Part shown: piece by piece, positions 33,960 to 45,440 of the stretch | How the letters are laid out: every line of letters starts with the position of its first letter | Numbering within the stretch: the first letter of the stretch is position 1 | Assembly (NCBI GenBank): GCA_034440635.1 | Contig: JAOTON010001354.1 | Span: 558,001 to 622,000 of the forward strand | Reading direction: 5' to 3' | DNA length: 64,000 nucleotides | Source: Lepas anatifera | Lineage: Eukaryota > Arthropoda > Thecostraca > Lepadidae | Position numbers and translations under genes: made by a program | Notes under the pieces: model-generated | Databases searched by the model: none | Seen by the model: the letters and a program-made list of their open reading frames with translations, nothing else | Told to the model about the DNA's origin: nothing

Positions 33960-36900
33960 CAGCTCACACACCCACAGCGTGTGTGCCGCAGCACCCATAC
34001 AGATCACACACCCACAGAGTGTGTGCCGCAACACCCAGGCAGCTCACACACCCACAGCGTGTGTGCCGCAGCACCCATACAGATCACACACCCACAGAGT
34101 GTGTGCCGCAGCACCCAGACAGCTCACACACCCACAGCGTGTGTGCCGCAGCACCCAGACAGCTCACACACCCACAGAGTGTGTGCCGCAGCACCCTGAC
34201 AGATCACACGCCCACAGCGTGTGTGCCGCAGCACCCAGACAGCTCACACACCCACAGAGTGTGTGCCGCAGCACCCTGACAGATCACACGCCCACAGCGT
34301 GTGCCGCAGCACCCATACAGATCACACACCCACAGCGGTGTGCCGCAGCACCCAGACAGCTCACACACCCACAGAGTGTGTGCCGCAGCACCCTGACAGA
34401 TCACACGCCCACAGCGTGTGTGCCGCAGCACCCATACAGATCACACACCCACAGAGTGTGTGCCGCAGCACCCAGACAGCTCACAAGCAAATCACACACC
34501 CACAAAGTGTGTGCCGCAGCACCCATACAGCTCACACACCCACAGCGTGTGTGCTGCAGCACCCATACAGATCACACACCCACAGAGGTGTGCAGCAGCA
34601 CCCAGACAGCTCACACACCCACAGAGTGTGTGCCGCAGCACCCTGACAGATCACACACCCACAGCGTGTCTGCCGCAGCACCCATACAGCTCACACACCC
34701 ACAGAGTGTGTGCCGCAGCACCCATACATATCACACGCCCACAGAGTGTGCCGCAGCACCCATACAGATCACACACCCACAGAATGTGTGCCGCAGCACC
34801 CACACAGCTCACACACCCACAGAGTGTGTGCCGCAGCACCCTGACAGATCACACACCCACAGCGTGTCTGCCGCAGCACCCACACAGCTCACACACCCAC
34901 AGAGTGTGTGCCGCAGCACCCTGACAGATCACACACCCACAGCGTGTCTGCCGCAGCACCCATACAGCTCACACACCCACAGAGTGTGTGCCGCAGCACC
35001 CATACAGCTCACACACCCACAGCGTGTGTGCTGCAGCACCCATACAGATCACACACCCACAGAGTGTGTGCAGCAGCACCCAGACAGCTCACACACCCAC
35101 AGAGTGTGTGCCGCAGCACCCTGACAGATCACACACCCACAGCGTGTCTGCCGCAGCACCCATACAGCTCACACACCCACAGAGTGTGTGCCGCAGCACC
35201 CATACAGATCACACACCCACAGAGTGTGTGCAGCACCCAGACAGCTCACAAGCAAATCACACACCCACAGAGTGTGTGCCGCAGCACCCATACAGCTTAC
35301 ACACCCACAGAGTGTGTGCCGCAGCACACTGACAGATCACACATCCACAGAGTGTGTGCCGCAGCACCCATACAGCTCACACACCCACAGCGTGTGTGCC
35401 GCAGCACCCATACAGCTCACACACCCACAGCGTGTCTGCCGCAGCACCCATACAGCTCACACACCCACAGGTGTGTGCCGCAGCACCCATACATATCACA
35501 CGCCCACAGAGTGTGTGCCGCAGCACCCATACAGATCACACACCCACAGAATGTGTGCCGCAGCACCCACACAGATCACACACCCACAGGAGGTGTGCCG
35601 CAGCACCCATACAGCTCACACACCCACAGAGTGTGTGCCGCAGCATCTAGACAGTTCACACACCCACAGAGTGTGTGCCGCAGCACCCACATAGCTCACA
35701 CACCCACAGAGTGTGTGCCGCAGCACCCATACAGATCACACACCCACAGAATGTGTGCCGCAGCACCCACACAGATCACACACCCACAGAGTGCCGCAGC
35801 ACCCATACAGCTCACATACCCACAAAGTGTGTGCCGCAGCACCCATACAGATCACACGCCCACAGAGTGTGTGCCGCAGCACCCATACATATCACACGCC
35901 CACAGGTGTGTGCCGCAGCACCCATACAGATCACACGCCCACAGAGTGTGTGCCGCAGCACCCTGACAGATCACACACCCACAGAGTGTGTGCCGCAGCA
36001 CCCATACAGCTCACACACCCACAGAGTGTGTGCCGCAACACCCAGACAGCTCACACACCCACAGAGTGTGTGCCGCAGCACCCATACAGATCACACACCC
36101 ACAGAGTGTGTGCCGCAGCACCCATACAGATCACACACCCACAGAGTGTGTGCCGCAGCACCCATACAGCTCACACGCCCACAGAGTGTGTGCCGCAGCA
36201 CCCATACAGCTCACACACACCCGCAGCGTGTGTGCCGCAGCACCCATACAGATCACACACCCACAGAGTGTGTGCCGCAGCACCCATACAGATCACACAC
36301 CCACAGAGTGTGTGCCGCAGCACCCATACAGATCACACACCCACAGAGTGTGTGCCGCAGCACCCACACAGATCACACACCCACAGAGTGTGCCGCAGCA
36401 CCCATACAGATCACACACCCACAGAGTGTGTGCCGCAGCACCCATACAGATCACACACCCACAGGTGTGTGCCGCAGCACCCATACAGATCACACGCCCA
36501 CAGAGTGTGTGCCGCAGCACCCTGACAGATCACACACCCACAGAGTGTGTGCCGCAGCACCCATACAGCTCACACACCCACAGAGTGTGTGCCGCAACAC
36601 CCAGACAGCTCACACACCCACAGAGTGTGTGCCGCAGCACCCATACAGATCACACACCCACAGAGTGTGTGCCGCAGCACCCATACAGATCACACACCCA
36701 CAGAGTGTGTGCCGCAGCACCCATACAGCTCACACGCCCACAGAGTGTGTGCCGCAGCACCCATACAGCTCACACACCCGCAGCGTGTGTGCCGCAGCAC
36801 CCATACAGATCACACACCCACAGAGTGTGTGCCGCAGCACCCATACAGATCACACACCCACAGAGTGTGTGCCGCAGCACCCACACAGATCACACACCCA

Positions 36901-38100
36901 CAGCGTGTGTGCCGCAGCACCCTGACAGCTCACACACCCACAGGTGTGTGCCGCAGCACTCAGGCAGCTCACACACCCACAGAGTGTGTGCCGCAGCACC
37001 CATACAGATCACACACCCACAGAGTGTGTGCCGCAGCACCCACACAGATCACACACCCACAGAGTGTGTGCCGCAGCACCCACACAGATCACACACCCAC
37101 AGAGTGTGTGCCGCAGCACTCAGGCAGCTCACACACCCACAGAGTGTGCCGCAGCACCCAGGCAGCTCACACACCCACAGAGTGTGTGCCGCAGCACCCA
37201 CACAGATCACACACCCACAGCGTGTGTGCCGCAGCACCCATACAGCTCACACACCCACAGGTGTGTGCCGCAGCACCCATACAGCTTACACACCCACAGA
37301 GTGTGTGCCGCAGCACCCACACAGATCACACACCCACAGAGTGTGTGCCGCAGCACCCACACAGATCACACACCCACAGAGTGTGTGCCGCAGCACCCAC
37401 ACAGATCACACACCCACAGAGTGTGTGCCGCAGCACTCAGGCAGCTCACACACCCACAGAGTGTGTGCCGCAGCACCCAGGCAGCTCACACACCCACAGA
37501 GTGTGTGCCGCAGCACCCTGACAGATCACACACCCACAGAGTGTGTGCCGCAGCACCCACACAGATCACACACCCACAGAGTGTGTGCCGCAGCACCCAC
37601 ACAGATCACACACCCACAGAGTGTGTGCCGCAGCACCCATACAGATCACACACCCACAGAGTGTGTGCCGCAGCACCCATACAGATCACACACCCACAGA
37701 GTGTGTGCTGCAGCACTCAGGCAGCTCACACACCCACAGAGTGTGTGCCGCAGCACCCAGGCAGCTCACACACCCACAGAGTGTGTGCCGCAGCACCCTG
37801 ACAGATCACACACCCACAGAGTGTGTGCCGCAGCACTCAGGCAGCTCACACACCCACAGAGTGTGTGCCGCAGCACCCATACAGATCACACACCCACAGA
37901 GTGTGTGCCGCAGCACCCACACAGATCACACACCCACAGAGTGTGTGCCGCAGCACCCACACAGATCACACACCCACAGAGTGTGTGCCGCAGCACCCAT
38001 ACAGCTCACACACCCACAGAGTGTGTGCCGCAGCACCCATACAACTAACTCACAGACAGCCCATACACCCACAAAGTGTGTGCCGCAGCACCTAGACATA
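33960..38100. repeat. 40-bp minisatellite array, about 103 units
   Basis: Tandem units read ACAGAGTGTGTGCCGCAGCA then CCCATACAGATCACACACCC (40 bp). Variants at fixed positions include CAGAG/CAGCG and CATACAGA, CAGACAGC, CTGACAGA, CACACAGA and CAGGCAGC in the second half. Some units are 2-5 bp short or carry inserts such as CACAAGCAAAT. Each unit contains the inverted pair CACACAC...GTGTGTG. The plus strand has no stop in any of three frames, and because 40 is not a multiple of three the encoded peptide cycles through frames every 120 bp. This gives overlapping long open frames (401, 352, 416 and 686 codons) that are not evidence of a gene. A segment near 35905-36420 is repeated near 36463-36980 with an offset of 559 bp. 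Confidence 0.97.
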
Positions 38101-38335
38101 TTAGACGCCCACAAACCAGCATCCCAATACTCGCGCGGCTTACACACCCAGAAACTAGCTCCCCTATATTCACACAGCTCACACCGGCATCTCAGCACTC
38201 GATTCGCTTACATCAGTACCTCTTAGGGTGCTGGTGTGAGCGAACAGGTCACACTGGTATCCCAGTATATGGGCGTCTCACACTGCTACCCCCAAGTAGT
38301 TGGTGCAGCTCACACGGTGCCTCGAACTAGGGTGC
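38101..38335. repeat. Degenerate edge of the 40-bp array
   Basis: Words such as CGGCTTACACACCCAGAAAC, CACACAGCTCACACCGGCAT and GTGCAGCTCACACGGTGCCTCG at roughly 40-bp intervals show decayed units. Decay at one edge is expected where unequal exchange no longer homogenises the array. Confidence 0.7.
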
Positions 38336-38549
38336 ACCACTTTGGCAATCAAAGTTCAGAAAACATCCGATCTTACCAAAACAGTAGATGAAAATCTTGG
38401 GAATTTCATACTTTGAACATTTTCGAAACTGGTACAGGTGATTGCGGTGGGACTGCCCATTGAAGTACAAATAATCACTTCGATGTAATAAACTTTCACG
38501 ATTTGGTAACCCATACTATTCGTTCTGTTCGTTGGGGATAATCATTTAA

Positions 38550-39788
38550 CCCTATTTCCGGCAGGGGGGCTAATATTGCCCCCCTAAGGTTTTTCAAGAA
38601 TATCTCCGATACGGCTTGCGATAGAACTTTGAAACTTCCTGACTTTTCCTAAAACTAGTACAGGCAGGTTTTCTGAAATTGTCAATATTATATGTTTACC
38701 AGGGGCGGAGCTATGGCTGGGTTTTTGGGGAGGTTCTATCCACAAACCAAGTATTATCGTATGCGATGGGTTCTTTGTAAAAGGAAGCCGTCTCTGCTGA
38801 TCCTGATACCAGTTATATGGTTTTATTATATCATTTTTTATGTGAGATGATACTGCATTCACAATTGTCACTATTTGTATTCATCAGGGGCGGTTACAGC
38901 AGTTCAAAATGGGGGAATGTTATCAAGAAGGACTAAACGTTAGTAAGTGAGAAGACTGCTTACAGCCGTGCCAGGGCGAATACAATTGGGTATATGAAAA
39001 TTCAAAATAGTTATAACCAAATTCTAGATTACCAGAGGCGTGTCCAGTCACTACACATTTTCAAAATGCATATTCTCAGCCAGTATCACCGCCGCGACTC
39101 AATATCGTTGTATATTAAAAATGTGTTTCCAATCACCCCCACCCGCCCCCACGACGAGAGTCCTTGATCCGCCTATGTCACCCCCTTTCCCAGAGCTGCC
39201 ATGGGAGGGTAAAAATTATCAGAAATAAATTTCAACTAGTCGAGGGACTAATATACTCATGCATACCACTCACATATTGTTGGGATGTATTTTACCCCAC
39301 TGTTTTACCTTACTGCATCCGCCCCTGATGAGTTTTTCACTTTTTTCATTTATTTATGTGTCAAAGATGCCAAGCAGTATATCACGGCTTCTAATCCGCG
39401 TAACAAAAACTTTTTAGGTTGTATATATTTCCCCTCATAGTCCTGGTCCTGGAACTGCCATTGAATTTCGAATTTTTGCGTAACTCGAGTATATGACAAT
39501 TTTGGGTCAATTATTTGTAAATCTGAACTAGTTCTGTGAAAATCGTACAACAGAGACAAGGGTTATGGAAAATCTAAAAATACACAAAAATTGTATATTT
39601 TGCACGACTTTCTCCTTAAAAAATCAAAATTTTGAAATTTTCTTTTTTCAAAATAAAGTTTAGCGTCAGGGGAATCTATAGCACTTTGAATTTTCAAAAT
39701 CGGCCGGTTAGATTACGAGATCTTAGGGGGGCCGATATTGCCCCCCTGCCGGAAATAGGGGGTAGCCGGGAGCCTGACGGAAATAGGG
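38550..39788. mobile_element. TTAA element A (interrupted by hAT-like sequence)
   Basis: TTAA occurs at 38546-38549 and 39789-39792. The left end reads CCCTATTTCCGGCAGGGGGG and the right end mirrors it (39726-39760), followed by a second partial copy of the terminus at 39771-39788. Just inside each end is a 7-bp stem GGGGGGC/GCCCCCC with a 7-nt loop (38564-38584, 39726-39746), then CTAAGGTTTTTC. TTAA duplication suggests piggyBac or Kolobok. There is no transposase and there are no AGGTCA clusters. About 0.6 kb of the length seems to be later hAT-like insertion (38700-39327). Confidence 0.8.
38700..39327. mobile_element. hAT-like MITE sequence nested in element A
   Basis: CAGGGGCGGAGCTATGG at 38700 and CAGGGGCGGTTACAG at 38885 are left-type hAT termini, and GCATCCGCCCCTG ending at 39327 is a right-type terminus. 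A degenerate pair, CAGAGGCGTGTCCAG near 39034 and CTTGATCCGCC near 39162, may be another. More than one nested insertion is likely. The 8-bp flanks tested (ATGTTTAC or GTATTCAT against ATGAGTTT) do not match. Confidence 0.5.
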
Positions 39789-39940
39789 TTAATCTTTGCA
39801 CGATTCCGAAAGAAATTTTCACCTGGGAAACGCTCTTATCTCGAGGTTAGAATTGTTTTCCGTTAGGGGAAATAGCTAATTTTCTGACGTCTGCTTGCTC
39901 CTCAGGGTACAGGGAGTTCACGTGGATACAACAAGGAACA

Positions 39941-40346
39941 TGTATGTACAACCGGTTCCATACTGATTGGTAAGTATTAGGCCGGGGTCGTTTTTGCCAA
40001 ATATCTCTCAAGTGATGTTTCCTGCCGACACCGTTGTTGCCTCACCTGCTGCGCTTTACCTTAGATGAATGAACTGAGGTGCAAAAATACTTCATCAAGT
40101 CCAAAATTTGGAAGAAGTTGAGAAACGATACATAAAATTGTCTGGATCGGCAAAAACCTTTTTTCGTCCATAATTTTCCAAATTGACATCTCATCCAGTT
40201 GGCAGGGGCCCACATTTAAAGCGCTCGTTAAAATACATAAATAGAGACGCAACCTTTTGTGAGAAGTGTAATAGTTTTTAAGATATTTCTTAAAACAAGT
40301 TAAGACACTAATACCTACCAATCAGTGTGGAACCGGCTGTACATAC
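39941..40346. mobile_element. Small element with about 38-bp TIRs
   Basis: The sequence at 39941-39979, containing GTACAACCGGTTCCATACTG and ATTGGTAAGTATTA, is complementary to 40309-40346 with about four mismatches. The 330-bp interior includes an 86-codon minus-strand frame of no known family. This looks like a MITE or foldback remnant. No target duplication was seen. Confidence 0.7.
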
Positions 40347-40390
40347 CTAGCGCTAGCCAAGATACCTTTACTTAAAGGTACTTTCAAGAG

Positions 40391-40436
40391 GGATTCCTCC
40401 ACGCCCGAGTGACGTCGCACGGGCATGGAGGAATTC
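40391..40436. repeat. 17-bp-arm imperfect hairpin
   Basis: GGATTCCTCCACGCCCG at 40391-40407 pairs with CGGGCATGGAGGAATTC at 40420-40436 (15 of 17) around the loop AGTGACGTCGCA, which contains a TGACGTC word. It lies 45 bp beyond the TIR element. Confidence 0.7.
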
Positions 40437-42211
40437 ATTCACCATTGAGCCGTATGTTAAACTGCTTCTAATGGCACTTCCCGCTTACGAAGTTGTGAGA
40501 ATACACAGTAATCATGTTTATCCCAAATGCAATAAATAGAAATTTCATCTTCAATTCTGGGCCTCTTTTTGCAAACAATTGGATATTTAATCATTTAATT
40601 TTCCCATGTTTTACGCTACGAGGTGTGGTGTCACATCCGGTGGTCTGCGCTTGCTGTTGGAGGGGGCTGAGTGCTGGCACCCGCGAGCAATGCCACCGGC
40701 CACAAAATGGGGTACGGGTAGCGAATCTTCAATCTCTTGCGAATGAAGGCAATCTCTCTGAAATAAGTTCAGTCAGCAAGTGAGCAAGAAGTCCATGCAC
40801 TTTATTACAAACCACGATCGAAATCATGGCTGGTCGGGAAAATCACTGTAAAAGTGTTGTCACTTTCCCACACACTTCACAATATTCATCAATCAAAAGC
40901 GAACACGATAGACTGAAAGGGAGCCACGGTGATTCAGTAGGTATGGTCACAATCCATGTGGACAAGCCAGTGCCTATTGGCAGTAATGGCAGCCCATCAG
41001 TCAAAGTTGGTTAGATGTTTGTGCACAACCTAATTAGCTACTTTGGAATCGCTCACGCATTGGCGTTTAGTCACCAGCAGGAATCTAGCATTACAGCCAG
41101 GGGTCGAAAAGCCTACCATTTTGTCATTCTAAATGGTGACAGCCTAAGCTGGGCAAGGTGACAAAATTAGCCGATATGTTTCCTCCAGACGTATAGAGGA
41201 ACAAATCACCCAAATTTGCACCTGTAATTTGAGCTTGAAATGTTTTTCAACAACTAGGCTGGTCCAGAAGTGTTCATTGGTATCTTATAACGCAAAACGT
41301 ATCACAGTTTGCAGCCTGGTTTGATGAAACATTTGTGGTTTAATATTTTCTATGGTGACACACTGAATACTTTTTTGGCACCTGATTATGACGTGATACT
41401 GTGTCAACCTGACATGCTTGATAAGTACTGACGCAAAGTTTTTTCTTCAAGCTGGTCAATTTTCGTAAGATTTTTGTATAAATATGTTGCAGCCGGTAGC
41501 TAAAAAGATGTATGTCAACCCGGGAGACGATGGGTTAATTAATTAGAATAATAGAAGTTTTACTCTTTATTTTCCAGTCATTAGGAGGAAAATGTATAGA
41601 AATGAATGGAAAAGCTTATTGTTTGGGCAGTGAGCCAGCCAAGAGCATAATTATACGACGATAAGACGTTATAGGGCTTATTTTATTTAATTGGAGACTG
41701 GAAGTGAGTTGATGATTATACATTCAAGCACATATCGTTTCCAGAGCGTCCAATGACAATAGTTCCAAAGCAATCACGGGTCAAATTTGATGAGAAGATC
41801 TGGAACAGATCCAGAGCCCCTTTTATTAAAAATAATAGCGTTTGTGCAGCAATACATATCCTTCAGTCAATCTTTCATCTGGGCTTTGTGGGGAAAGACC
41901 AATTAGTGCTCGAGCATGTGGCTAAATTATCATTATCTCAAAATCTGATAGTTGAAAAAGGCAATAATAGCATAATGTACTTTAAAGTACGCTTCAAACC
42001 GCACACTTTAATAATAACAAAATTTGAAGAACAACTGGATCGCAATATTTTCAACACGATATTTTCGAAACAAATGACATATTCATCACCCCAAATATAT
42101 CGCTACTGTCTAAGGAATTCTTACATCTTAGCCGAACCGTAAGACTGCCAATGAAAAAAGCAAATGTAGTCGCTTGCCTTCTATCGGGAATTGGGAGTTT
42201 TATGTCCACAA

Positions 42212-42214
<3 letters not shown>
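40437..42214. other. Intergenic DNA, no gene supported
   Basis: AT-rich DNA. A 129-codon plus-strand frame at 41753-42142 matches nothing I recognise and is within what AT-rich DNA gives by chance. No splice-bounded exon or transposon end was seen. Confidence 0.45.

Positions 42215-42266
<52 letters not shown>
42215..42266. repeat. (TA)n microsatellite
   Basis: A pure AT run of about 52 bp. Confidence 0.97.
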
Positions 42267-42269
<3 letters not shown>

Positions 42270-42793
42270 AGTGCTTCGGCATTATGTCTTCTTTTAGGCA
42301 ATGATGATTAAAATTGATAGATGAGTCACATTTTGAGAGCTTCTTAGGATGTTTTTCTATTTTTCGTATTGGGAGTCTTAGATCAGGTGGTGTTTCGTAA
42401 ATCAATGATCCAAAATTCATGCAATTCCGACTAGTTTCAACTGTATTCTAACAATATTTTCAAGGGCTGTACGTCGCTGCTCACAGTTTAAATATTGATA
42501 TTTGAAAATTATGTGATTAGAATGAGCTAAAAAAAACTAGGACACTTCCATGAGGCAATGGCAAACGTTAACAAGTCACAATGGAATCACACAAAAATAA
42601 TGTTTTAAGCAATCATTTACTAAATAGGTACAAGTCATTTTAAATCAGACATCTCATACAAGAGACTATGTTTTACTCAGCTATACGTGAAGCATTGTAA
42701 GCAGATTAACAGCACAATTAACACTGACGATGCATAAATACAATACAAATCACCGTATACATTGCTTGCAATATCAACTACAATGCGGTATGA
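42267..42793. other. AT-rich DNA downstream of the Penelope-like element
   Basis: No gene was recognised. It may include the 3' untranslated tail of the adjacent minus-strand element, but no terminal repeat was identified. Confidence 0.4.
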
Positions 42794-44235
42794 TCAATTT
42801 ACCCCCCACAATGTGAGTGATTGATACGTGTTAATCTGCATGTTTAGTGAGGGCTTATGTTCGTGTATGTGGAGTGCCTCGAGAACTGCTAGTTTGCGTT
42901 TGTCGTCTGTGGATGTGATAATGCATGTGTTCTGGACTAGTATTTTGCGTGTTAGCTCAGTGTTGTGTTCATTATGCATGCGTTGTTTGACTGCTCCGTG
43001 TTGTAGATGCATAGTGAGCCGTCGAGACAGAGTCGTTGTTGAGAAGCCAATGTAGTAATCTAGTTGAGGTCTGCAACCCTCAAGTGGGCATGTGAATTTA
43101 TATACTACATTATTGCACCTCAACGGCTCCGCCTCGACTGGCTTGTTGGACATGACTAGGTTGCGTGTCTTTTTGTCTTGTAGTAGATGTGGAGTTCTAT
43201 ACGTTCGCCTTCTAAACATTTTATGTTTCGGCTTAGCATGACCTGTAGAACTCGCTCGTCAGTTTTGTATGCATCGCTCATGTGGGTCCCATAGAAGATG
43301 TGGGGTGTTGTTTTACTAGTGGATTCTGCTGTTTCTGTGTGGTCTAGTTGGCGTTTGATTTCGTGGTCTACCTCATGATTTATGTATCCGTTGTTGATAA
43401 GTATTTGTTTTGATCGGTTGAATTCTGCGTGCATTTTGTCGTTTGTTGAACAGTGGCGGCTAACCCTACGTATGAATGCCCTGACCACTCCATGTTTGTA
43501 GTGGTCAGGGCATTCACTGATGGCGTTCATAGTTTTACCATTGTTGGTGGGTTTCCGGTACACTCCTGTCTCAAACTTTGACCCTGAGGCCCCTTACAAC
43601 AATGCCCAGAAATGACAGGGAGTTGTTATGACTAAGTTCATACGTGAACTTCAAGACGGAGTTAGTTTCAAACCTTTCGATGATACGTTTTAGTAGGTTA
43701 ATGTCCCTGATTCCAAGGCATATGCCATCTACATGTCGTGTGATCCAGAATGGTGAGGTGTCTGCATCCTTGAGTACCTTGCTTTCCAAGTGAGCCATAT
43801 AAAAATTGGCAAATAACGGCCCGGGGGCAAGCCCATCGTAACCCCGTCCTTTTGAAGGTGGATTTTTCCAGTGCGAAAAGGAGATTCAGACGTGCAAGCC
43901 TTTAACAGATCACGGAGTAGTTTCTGTGATATTTTAAGGGGTGGAGGTCCATTAGTGTGGGTGTTGAAAACCTAGTCTATTATGATATCTATGGTCGTTT
44001 CTGTGGGAACATTTGTGAAAAGGCGACATACATCATTGGAAGCAAGGGTGCCTTGGGGTTGTCTGGTTCGCAACAAATCTAGAAATTCATATGATGATTG
44101 TACTGAGTATCCAACTGGCACATATGGTTTCAAGAGGCTGTTTAATATTTTAGCTAACTTATAAGTAGGAGTTCATATCTGGGAAATTATGGGTCGCAAG
44201 GGGTTGTTATTTTTGTGGGTCTTAACCGTACCGTA
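42794..44235 (-). pseudogene. Penelope-like element: RT plus GIY-YIG, truncated
   Basis: The minus-strand pieces, in order, read THKNNNPLRPIISQI, YKLAKILNSLLKPYVP, LFTNVPTETTIDIII, KLLRDLLKACTSESPF, GVTMGLPPG, the RT catalytic region RHVDGICL, VYRKPTNNGKTMNAI, and NVVYKFTCPLEGC...YYIGFSTTTLSRRL with EALHIHEHKPSLNMQ. This is the reverse transcriptase plus C-terminal GIY-YIG endonuclease of a Penelope-like retroelement, which copies RNA into nicked target DNA. The usual YVDD is HVDG, and there is a stop and at least three frame changes, so it is inactive. The GIY-YIG portion (42794-43219) is one open frame with its tyrosine, arginine and glutamate motifs in place. The upstream part of the protein is missing where a GT microsatellite begins. 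Confidence 0.92.
43473..43516. repeat. 17-bp perfect hairpin inside the Penelope-like element
   Basis: TGAATGCCCTGACCACT (43473-43489) and its exact reverse complement (43500-43516) flank a 10-nt loop. On the minus strand it lies in the segment encoding ISECPDHYKHGVVRAF, a region conserved in the family as ...CPxxYKxGVV.... It may be a chance consequence of the codons or an RNA structure. Confidence 0.85.
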
Positions 44236-44269
44236 AATGTAACCTGGGGACTATTATCCTAAGAAAAAA

Positions 44270-44440
<171 letters not shown>

Positions 44441-44879
44441 AACCCTTACAAACATCACAAGCCGTATAAGCTTGGAAGTTGGCGAATAGTTAAACCCCAA
44501 CAAACATGACGATACAAGTAAAAATCACATATGTTCATATATCGCCCTCTAAGCTTATCTAAGTCATTACGGCAGCTGTTACAAGCATACTGCTACCTTC
44601 CGCCCACAACAGCTAGTCTCTAACAGACCTGACAAGCCCACACTTCCACCTAACGCTGCAGCAGCGGCTGGTCGGTAACCGAGCTGTGTGAGCTTGGTGA
44701 CAGAGAGAGCTCCCACCATATTCCCACGCGTTTGAGCCAGGAACGTACACATCTAACGCTGTTTGCAAAATTCGTAGCCACCAGTTCTTAGTTGAATACC
44801 TGTATACAAAAACATGCATGAAAGTCGAATGGCAATCCTTGAAAAAGTCGAGATTCAGCTGCGTTGCCTAAGGCAGATG
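44441..44879. other. Intergenic DNA with a SINE-tail-like word
   Basis: GTTGGCGAATAGTTAAACCC at about 44479-44498, continuing CAACAAAC, resembles the 3' tail of the SINE copies at 48.96 and 58.7 kb. The rest shows no feature. Confidence 0.35.
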
Positions 44880-45230
44880 AGGTCTGTTAAAATGGTCCCG
44901 CCTCCACAAACACCCGCGTCGGTGCCTGCAGCGGCTGAAGCATGACCCCGCCACCCCTCCGCCGTCGCAGACGACACTCTCACCCGACACCGCCGCAGCC
45001 CGGCCGGCTGGAATAATCCCAGAAATGTGCAATTCCGGCGGCGGGTGTTTTTGCGGTGCTGGCGGCTGGTGGGAGGTGTCGCTGCGGGCGGGCGCCCCGG
45101 CCGCCCACCAACACCGCCTCCCAGCAGTGCCAGAGCTCGGGCCGCAGCGGATATCACGCGTGAATGAGAGCTCCCAGAGATCGCTTGTGACATATCGTGG
45201 ATCATCTTGCTAGGAGAAAAGTGAACATGT
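44880..45230. other. GC-rich, CpG-dense island
   Basis: CpG-rich DNA with GCCGCC/GGCGGC words, ending in CNE-like GATATCACGCGTGAATGAGAG. ORFs on both strands are compositional. Confidence 0.45.
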
Positions 45231-45440
45231 TTCAGCGAAATCAGCTGTAGGTGTGTTCCGTTGTTTTGATGGTAGCCAGTTGGAGAGGGCGCGTCAACGT
45301 TCAATGCATACGCAACACGTATGATCTCGTATAACATGAATCACATCAACACGTGGCTACACAACACCTAGCCACACGCTTTGCAAACGTTACGACACTT
45401 CTGTGAGACAGCCGAGATCTGGGAATTGTGCTCTGCAACA
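45231..45440. other. Short intergenic spacer
   Basis: Ordinary-composition DNA between two GC-rich islands, with no feature recognised. Confidence 0.4.

Noticed and set aside
33919..38048. Overlapping plus-strand open frames of 352-686 codons
   Set aside because: They are produced by the stop-free 40-bp minisatellite in all three frames, and they drift in frame with unit indels. There is no start context, domain or gene structure.
41753..42142. 129-codon plus-strand frame
   Set aside because: No recognisable family, AT-rich composition, and a length expected a few times by chance in a window this size.
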